11,185 bases of DNA from SZUA-117 sp964630795. GTDB lineage: Bacteria > Pseudomonadota > Gammaproteobacteria > Steroidobacterales > Woeseiaceae. The DNA lies in assembly GCA_964630795.1 (NCBI GenBank), contig CAZVWF010000077.1, positions 1 to 11,185 on the forward strand, given 5' to 3'. Below are positions 6,547 to 11,185 of the stretch, piece by piece. Positions within the stretch are counted from its first letter, which is position 1. Each line of letters opens with the position of its first letter. The position numbers and the translations under genes are program-made. The notes beneath the pieces were generated by a model. It did not search any database. It had not been told where the DNA came from and saw only the letters and a program-made list of their open reading frames with translations.

Positions 6547-7215
6547 TCAATGGCTTTTGCGATATTCCAGCTTTGAGGGATCGCATTCAGGGAAGAATCC
6601 GGCCGGGCTGGGGCTCAATGCCAGCCAATGATCCTGCTCGCTCTTCAATGCCACGCCGGGAAAGTCGACGCCGAGGTCCAGCAGGTCGATGATCTGCTGA
6701 AAATGCAGGTGCGGCGGCCAGTTGCCATTGCTCGGTGGCTCCCCTACAGCCGCGATCCGTTGTCCGGCAGTCACCGACTCGCCGACAGCGACGCGATGCA
6801 GCGTGTCCAGTGACAGGTGGCCGTACAGCGTGTGGAAGTTCGTGTCCGGTGTGGCATGACGAACGATGACGACCGGGCCGTAATCGAGTTCGTTATCGTT
6901 GTTTGCAACGTATGCGATCACACCATCCAGCGGGGTGCAGACGGGCGTGCCGGCGGCACAAAACACGTCAATACCCATATGGATGGTTCGCATTTCGCTG
7001 GAATCGCCCACGAAGGCATCCGTCGTATACAACTCGCGGGGCTCCGCCCAGCGACCGAAAGCAAAGCGAGTGCCGGCTTCTGCCATTTTGCGATCAATTA
7101 ATGCCGATAGTGCGCCGACGTCGAGGCCGGCCACGGGTCGGTCAAACAGGGTCGCGCCGGTGCTGAGATCGAGGACGATTGCCCGACCGTCCGTTTCAAT
7201 GACCGCTGCAGTCAT
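6547..7215 (-). CDS. Stand-alone M23-family zinc peptidase domain protein without signal peptide
   Basis: This 222-residue protein carries the complete M23 (LytM-type) metal site: HMGID at 79-83 (His79, Asp83), YGHLS at 131-135 (His133) and PPHLHFQ at 167-173 (His169, His171). M23 enzymes usually cut peptidoglycan cross-bridges in the periplasm, yet this protein has no signal peptide or membrane segment. Flanking phrases such as FGRWAEPRELY (53-63), DYGPVVIVRH (111-120), NGNWPPHLHF (163-172) and DFPGVAL (184-190) resemble, from memory, the M23 segment of large bacterial fusions with a phosphotransferase and a class-III aminotransferase. Here both partners are missing. The start is fixed by a 4-nt ATGA overlap with the deacylase stop; there is no own Shine-Dalgarno, so translation is probably coupled. 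It may act on cytosolic peptides or cell-wall fragments, or need non-classical export. The fold call is firm, the role open. Confidence 0.85.
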   Translation of the reverse strand: MTAAVIETDGRAIVLDLSTGATLFDRPVAGLDVGALSALIDRKMAEAGTRFAFGRWAEPRELYTTDAFVGDSSEMRTIHMGIDVFCAAGTPVCTPLDGVIAYVANNDNELDYGPVVIVRHATPDTNFHTLYGHLSLDTLHRVAVGESVTAGQRIAAVGEPPSNGNWPPHLHFQQIIDLLDLGVDFPGVALKSEQDHWLALSPSPAGFFPECDPSKLEYRKSH

Positions 7216-8756
7216 TCGGGCGACAGCACGCGCCCATGGAACGCCGTGGTCAGCGCCCCGTTTTCCCGCGCCACCTCGCCATTCACAATCACGATATCGA
7301 AGCCATCGGCGAGCCGCAGCGGGTCGGGGTAGCTGGCAGTCTCCCGGACCTTCAACGGATCGAAAATGATGATGTCCGCTTTTCGGTTTGCTTCGATGAC
7401 GCCGCGATCCTCGATACGCAGGATGCCGGCGGCAAAGGATGTCATCTTCGCGACGGCCTCCGGCAACGTGAGGACACCGCGCTCATTGACGTAGGTCTCG
7501 ATGATCTTTGCAAACGTGCCATGACCGCGCGGATGAAAGCCCGTTGGACTGCCATCAGAACAGACACCCACGTTCGGATCCTGCAGCAAACGTGCCTGCA
7601 GTTCGTCGTTCATCACGAAATAGGCACCGGACGCACCACGTGGTCCGATCACATCAATCAGTACATCCTCGAAAGGCATCTCCAATTCATGTGCAACATC
7701 GGCAAGTGTTTTCCCTGTCCAGGGGGCGGTGCCGAGCAAGGTCGCCTCTGGACCGTTACGCTGATTGACCCGGTTGCGCAGATACTCGGCCAGTTCGTCG
7801 CGCCGCTCGATCTTCGCAACATCGAATTGCTCCTGCGTCTTGGCCCACACCGGAAACACGATGGCGATACCTGTATAACTCGCGGAATAAGGATAGATTT
7901 CGGCCGTGATATCGATGCCCTTGGCCCGCGCATCATCCAGGATGCCGAGGATTTCCGCGGCGCGTTCCGCGCCGCTGCCATAAACCGATTTCAGGTGCGA
8001 GATATGGACGCGCGCATCGTCACCCTGCTCCAGGAGTTCCGCGATCGAATCTTCCAGCGCATGATCGTCTTCGTTTCTCATGTGACTCATGATCATGCGG
8101 TCGTTGGCACCCACAATCCTGGCGAGCGCCCGCAGCTCACTGGTATCCGCATTGAGGCCCGGATTGTATTCGAGCCCCGAACTCATGCCGAAGGTGTAAT
8201 CGAGCGTCTCGTCGAGCAGGTCGAGCATGCGCTGGAGGTCTTCCGGCTCCGGCTCGGTCGACCGGCCGATACCGACCTGGTTTCGCAGGGTGCCGTGACC
8301 TACGAACATGACGAGGTTGGTGCCGATACCGCCAGCCTCGACGTCAGCCATCCAGCCAGACAAGGGCTGCACGTCGGGGCTGGAACCGTCCTGCCCCAGG
8401 GTGATCGTCGTCACCCCCATCGCAAGGAAGTTTTCCATCTCGGGTGTCTCGAGCGGATTACCGTGCGAATGCAGGTCGATGAATCCCGGCGCAACCACCC
8501 TGCCGCCGGCATCGATGATGCGTTTCACCCGATTGCTGCGATCCGCGTCCGTCAATGCAGCATCGCCCACGAAAACGATTTGATCGCCGACGACAACCAC
8601 ATCTGCATCGATCGCGTCATTACCCAGTCCGTCGAGCACGCGAGAGTTTTCGATGACGAGGTCTATCGACCCGTACTCCGGCAGGAAGGGTCCGGCCGCA
8701 GGCTGGCAGGCGACGAGGAATGCAGTCGCAATCAGTAAAGCCGGTGCGCTATTCAT
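7212..8756 (-). CDS. Lipoprotein of the N-acyl-D-amino-acid deacylase (D-aminoacylase) family
   Basis: This 514-residue amidohydrolase-superfamily protein begins with a lipoprotein signal: a hydrophobic stretch and lipobox LVAC with Cys17, so it should be membrane-anchored. The family pattern is well kept: VVAPGFIDLHSHG at 87-99 (His96, His98), GMSSGLEYNPG at 190-200, SHMRNE at 224-229 (His225), HISHLKS at 251-257 (His251, His254), VCSDGSPTGFHPRGHGTF at 398-415 (Asp401), and the C-terminal beta-domain strand ADIIIFDP at 460-467. D-aminoacylases release D-amino acids from N-acyl forms or D-aminoacyl peptides using zinc. Characterised enzymes have a metal-binding Cys in a GNCG-like loop; here the loop is GQDG at 121-124 with Asp123. 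Related members act on other cyclic or acyl amides, so the substrate is uncertain. The ATG at 8756, not an in-frame start at 8867, begins the lipoprotein signal. It overlaps the S9 gene by 8 nt and the M23 gene by 4 nt. Confidence 0.88.
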   Translation of the reverse strand: MNSAPALLIATAFLVACQPAAGPFLPEYGSIDLVIENSRVLDGLGNDAIDADVVVVGDQIVFVGDAALTDADRSNRVKRIIDAGGRVVAPGFIDLHSHGNPLETPEMENFLAMGVTTITLGQDGSSPDVQPLSGWMADVEAGGIGTNLVMFVGHGTLRNQVGIGRSTEPEPEDLQRMLDLLDETLDYTFGMSSGLEYNPGLNADTSELRALARIVGANDRMIMSHMRNEDDHALEDSIAELLEQGDDARVHISHLKSVYGSGAERAAEILGILDDARAKGIDITAEIYPYSASYTGIAIVFPVWAKTQEQFDVAKIERRDELAEYLRNRVNQRNGPEATLLGTAPWTGKTLADVAHELEMPFEDVLIDVIGPRGASGAYFVMNDELQARLLQDPNVGVCSDGSPTGFHPRGHGTFAKIIETYVNERGVLTLPEAVAKMTSFAAGILRIEDRGVIEANRKADIIIFDPLKVRETASYPDPLRLADGFDIVIVNGEVARENGALTTAFHGRVLSPE

Positions 8757-10794
8757 CGTCGCCGTCCCGGTCCGTACGATAGCGTTCAAACCACGCAATA
8801 ATATTGTCAACCTTGGCCACCAGTCGCGACGGCCTGCCGGCAATACCGTGAGACGAGCCGGGAACACGCACCATTACGACGTCTACGCCTTTCAATGTCA
8901 GCGCCTGGTATAGCTGCTCGGTTTCCGACATGGGTGTCCGATAGTCTTCCTCACCCGTGATCAACATGGTCGGCGTCACCATGTTGCCGACCAGCGACAG
9001 CGGTGAGCGCTGCCAGTAATGGTCGAATTGCTCCCACGGCATGCCAGGGAACTGGTGCGAAATCTGTCCGATGTAGGAATCCGCTGTCAGTGTTTTGCTG
9101 ATCCAGTTGACGACAGGCTTGGCGACGGCCGCTGCCCGGAACCGGTCGGTCAGGCCGATCGCATAGGCGCTGGCGATACCACCCGCCGAGCCACCTGTAA
9201 TAAAGAGGTTATCGGCATCCGCAATGCCGAGTTCGACCATCGCATCAACGCCCGAGTCGTGATCGGCAAAGTCATCCGGGCTCGAATACTTGTTGTGCAG
9301 CAACATGCCGAACGCTTCGCCATAGCCGCTGCTGCCACGATGGTTGTCATAGAACACGACGTAGCCGGCTGCGGCCATCAACTGCATCTCGGCGGAAAAG
9401 TAGGGCCCGTAGGCCAGCGTCGGTCCGCCATGAATCTCGAGAATCAGCGGATGGGCGGTGCCTTCTTCATAACCGGGCGGCGTGATGTACCAGCCCTGGA
9501 TTTCCTGGCCGTCGAGCTTTGATTCGTAAGTAATCCCGGTGACCTGCCCCAGCGCACGGTCGTCCAGCAAATCCTCGTTGAGAGCGGTCAAGACTGTACC
9601 GCCTCGGCGCGACGCCACGGCAACGTCGGCTGGCCGATAGGCCGTACCGGCGGTGTAAGCCACCGTACCGCCATCAGACACCGTATAGCTGCCACTCATG
9701 TAAGGCCTGCCCAGGGAAGTGCTGCCCAGGCCCTCGGCGACGACCGTCATGTCGCCATCGAGATTCGTGCTCGCCACTTTGCGCACCGCGCGGTCGTCGT
9801 ACTGAAAGAAAATACGCCTGTCGCCCGCCCAGCGAACATTACTTGCGGATCGATCAAGAGCTGCCGTCAATGGCCGGTCATCACTGCCGTCAATGGCCAT
9901 GACGTGCAGCACACGCGTGTTGTAGATGACCATGCGATTGGCGTTGTATATATAGGCGACGTTCCGGCCGTTGGGCGACACGGTGGGTGACGACTCGCTG
10001 CCAGGCTGATCGGTGAGTTGCGTCAACGTGCCATCAATGACGGATACCGAGTAGATATCCGACTCACCGGATTCCAGTTGCCATCCATCGTTCCGGTTTG
10101 ACGAAAAAAGGATGTTGTCGCCATCGGGCGTCCAGGAGAATGGACTGTCATGATCGTAGTCGCCGCTGGTCACCTGTCGAGGCGTCCCGCCATCCGACGG
10201 CACAACGAAAATGTGGTCATGTGCCGGCTCCAGGAATCCGCGACCATCCCAACGATATTGCGGGGTATCGATGACCTTGACAGGGTCCGACCATTCCGCC
10301 CCTTCCGGCTTCGGACGCGGCTCCGCGAGGGGTTTTGTCTCCGCGGGCACCGGCATGGAAAAGGCGAGCCAGCGGCCATCAGGCGACCACGACAGACCGG
10401 ATGGTTCGCGCTGCAAATTTGCAACCAGCGCTGTCAGGCCGGAGTCCATCCAGCGGACGAAAATACCGGTGCCGGTGTCGGTGGACTGGATGTAAGCTAT
10501 TCGCGAGCTGTCAGCGGACCAACGCGGCGACGACGCGCTTTTCGTTCCGGAGACCAGGGGGCGGTGCTGGCCGCCATCCAGTTTAATGGCCCAGATATTG
10601 GAACGGGTATCGTCCTTCATGATGTCGTTGCTGCGACGCGTGTAAACGATGTGCGAACCGTCCGGCGCGATTCGCGGATCGTTCGCGTATTCAAGTTCGA
10701 AAACGTCCTCGGCCCTGAATGGTTTGATGTCGTCGGCAAATGCTGCGGAAGAAACAGCGATTGGCAGCAGAGCCAGCACGATGTTTTTGATCAT
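8749..10794 (-). CDS. Exported S9-family (prolyl oligopeptidase-like) serine peptidase
   Basis: This 681-residue protein has the usual length and architecture of S9 dipeptidyl/acylaminoacyl peptidases. It has a signal peptide (1-21, ending AFAD). An N-terminal beta-propeller follows (about 30-420) with repeated S-x-D-G/S-P-D-G blades, for example LSWSPDGRWLAF at 134-145, FSWTPDGDNILFSS at 219-232 and TVSPNGRNVAY at 271-281. The C-terminal alpha/beta-hydrolase domain spans about 425-675. The oxyanion motif is HGGP at 455-458, the nucleophile Ser536 lies in GGSAGG, Asp617 in GEEDYRTP, and His649 in GSSHG, so the triad is complete. It should cleave short peptides in the periplasm. I chose the ATG at 10794 over the frame-extending start at 10875 because the signal peptide begins there and GAGGA lies 7 nt upstream. 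The longer form would also overlap the oxygenase gene. It starts 10 bp after the oxygenase stop and overlaps the deacylase start by 8 nt. Confidence 0.92.
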   Translation of the reverse strand: MIKNIVLALLPIAVSSAAFADDIKPFRAEDVFELEYANDPRIAPDGSHIVYTRRSNDIMKDDTRSNIWAIKLDGGQHRPLVSGTKSASSPRWSADSSRIAYIQSTDTGTGIFVRWMDSGLTALVANLQREPSGLSWSPDGRWLAFSMPVPAETKPLAEPRPKPEGAEWSDPVKVIDTPQYRWDGRGFLEPAHDHIFVVPSDGGTPRQVTSGDYDHDSPFSWTPDGDNILFSSNRNDGWQLESGESDIYSVSVIDGTLTQLTDQPGSESSPTVSPNGRNVAYIYNANRMVIYNTRVLHVMAIDGSDDRPLTAALDRSASNVRWAGDRRIFFQYDDRAVRKVASTNLDGDMTVVAEGLGSTSLGRPYMSGSYTVSDGGTVAYTAGTAYRPADVAVASRRGGTVLTALNEDLLDDRALGQVTGITYESKLDGQEIQGWYITPPGYEEGTAHPLILEIHGGPTLAYGPYFSAEMQLMAAAGYVVFYDNHRGSSGYGEAFGMLLHNKYSSPDDFADHDSGVDAMVELGIADADNLFITGGSAGGIASAYAIGLTDRFRAAAVAKPVVNWISKTLTADSYIGQISHQFPGMPWEQFDHYWQRSPLSLVGNMVTPTMLITGEEDYRTPMSETEQLYQALTLKGVDVVMVRVPGSSHGIAGRPSRLVAKVDNIIAWFERYRTDRDGDDE

Positions 10795-10801
10795 TGTTGA
10801 A

Positions 10802-10806
10802 TCCTC
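10802..10806 (-). promoter_or_regulatory. Shine-Dalgarno GAGGA fixing the S9 peptidase start
   Basis: The complement of 10802-10806 reads GAGGA, 7 nt before the ATG at 10794. It lies in the 10-bp gap, overlapping the end of the oxygenase stop codon region. This supports re-initiation after the upstream gene and rejects the longer reading frame from 10875. Confidence 0.7.
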
Positions 10807-11185
10807 AGATTCGATATTGTGCAATTTGTACTTCGGGCCCGTAGTCCGCGTAATCCCCATCGGTTCGCTTGCCACGGAATTCCGACCAGTTGATTGTCTT
10901 ATAGCGTGCCGGACGCTCGTCGCTCACAACGCTGGGCAGTGGACTGACGCTGGTATCCGCGGTTGGATTGAAGAAAAAGGGAATGCTGTAGCGGTCCGTT
11001 TGTTCCATCGCGAGAACGCGATGAATGGCCGCCTGGTAAATGTCGTTCGACCAGACCTGCATCATGTCCCCGGTGTTAATGACGAACGCGCCAGGTGTGG
11101 GCTCGATGTTGTGCCAGCAGCCATCGCGAAATACCTGCAATCCGCCGACGTCATCCTGCATCAATACGGTCAGGGCCCCGGCGTC
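10805..11185 (-). CDS. Isopenicillin-N-synthase-like 2-oxoglutarate/Fe(II) oxygenase, 5' part missing
   Basis: The last 126 residues and the stop are in the window; the frame stays open to the right edge, so the N-terminus is missing. The visible part matches the C-terminal half of the IPNS-type oxygenases. It starts DAGALTVLMQDD, whose first Asp is the likely second iron ligand of an HxD motif cut by the edge. It continues with GGLQVFRDGCWHNIEP and FVINTGDMMQVWSND, then IHRVLAM with the distal iron-ligand His, and RYSIPFFFNP with the R-x-S pair that binds 2-oxoglutarate. Such enzymes usually hydroxylate small molecules or amino acids in the cytoplasm. A true antibiotic synthase is unlikely, since no peptide synthetase or related gene is visible. 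It is the first visible gene of the minus-strand operon, 10 bp before the S9 peptidase. Product unknown. Confidence 0.87.
   Translation of the reverse strand, partial: DAGALTVLMQDDVGGLQVFRDGCWHNIEPTPGAFVINTGDMMQVWSNDIYQAAIHRVLAMEQTDRYSIPFFFNPTADTSVSPLPSVVSDERPARYKTINWSEFRGKRTDGDYADYGPEVQIAQYRI

Noticed and set aside
7236..8738. A 500-codon open frame on the plus strand, opposite the D-aminoacylase gene
   Set aside because: It is a shadow frame. The minus-strand frame has all family motifs and a lipoprotein signal, while the plus frame is rich in Arg/His with no recognisable domain and no ribosome site.
10150..10800. A 216-codon plus-strand frame opposite the S9 peptidase
   Set aside because: Composition typical of an antisense shadow in GC-rich DNA, no motif, and the opposite frame is a clear beta-propeller.
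10805..11185. A beta-lactam biosynthesis locus, because of the isopenicillin-N-synthase-like oxygenase
   Set aside because: The family is broad, only the C-terminal half is visible, and the neighbours are degradative enzymes with no peptide synthetase.

Overview
The window looks like chromosomal DNA of a free-living Gram-negative heterotroph. It is moderately GC-rich and densely packed with ordinary bacterial start sites. Most proteins begin with a Sec signal peptide or a lipobox, and the leading theme is peptide and amide hydrolysis. A gammaproteobacterium from a marine or sediment lineage would fit, but this is an impression from family content, not a proven assignment. I see no tRNA, rRNA, CRISPR array, insertion sequence or phage gene, and no gene-free stretch longer than 300 bases.

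Left part (1-2157): a secreted M24-type (Xaa-Pro aminopeptidase/creatinase-like) protein is cut by the left edge and reads leftward. It is divergent, across 80 bp holding a perfect 16-bp palindrome and a probable leaderless promoter, from an exported alpha/beta-hydrolase whose nucleophile Ser is replaced by Ala. An exported lipocalin-like protein overlaps the end of the hydrolase gene.

Middle (2233-6455): an exported metallo-beta-lactamase-fold hydrolase (minus strand) is divergent from an exported M20 (AbgB-like) amidohydrolase. The amidohydrolase is followed 18 bp later by a small exported protein resembling TagO/VasI. Converging on these is a cytoplasmic TrxR-like ferredoxin/flavodoxin-NADP reductase, with a GTG start, a good Shine-Dalgarno and a plausible sigma-70 promoter.

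Right part (6547-11185): a compact minus-strand operon runs from the right edge. It holds an isopenicillin-N-synthase-like 2-oxoglutarate/Fe(II) oxygenase (partial), an S9 prolyl-oligopeptidase-family peptidase, a lipoprotein of the N-acyl-D-amino-acid deacylase family, and an M23-type zinc peptidase without a signal peptide. Spacings are +10, -8 and -4 nt, so the genes are probably co-transcribed and translationally coupled. I infer a module for breaking down modified or D-residue-containing peptides. The substrate cannot be read from the sequence. Nothing in the window is a clearly new defence or mobile system. The most notable points are the serine-less hydrolase, the stand-alone M23 protein that looks like a domain normally found in large aminotransferase fusions, and the oxygenase-peptidase-deacylase-M23 gene set.
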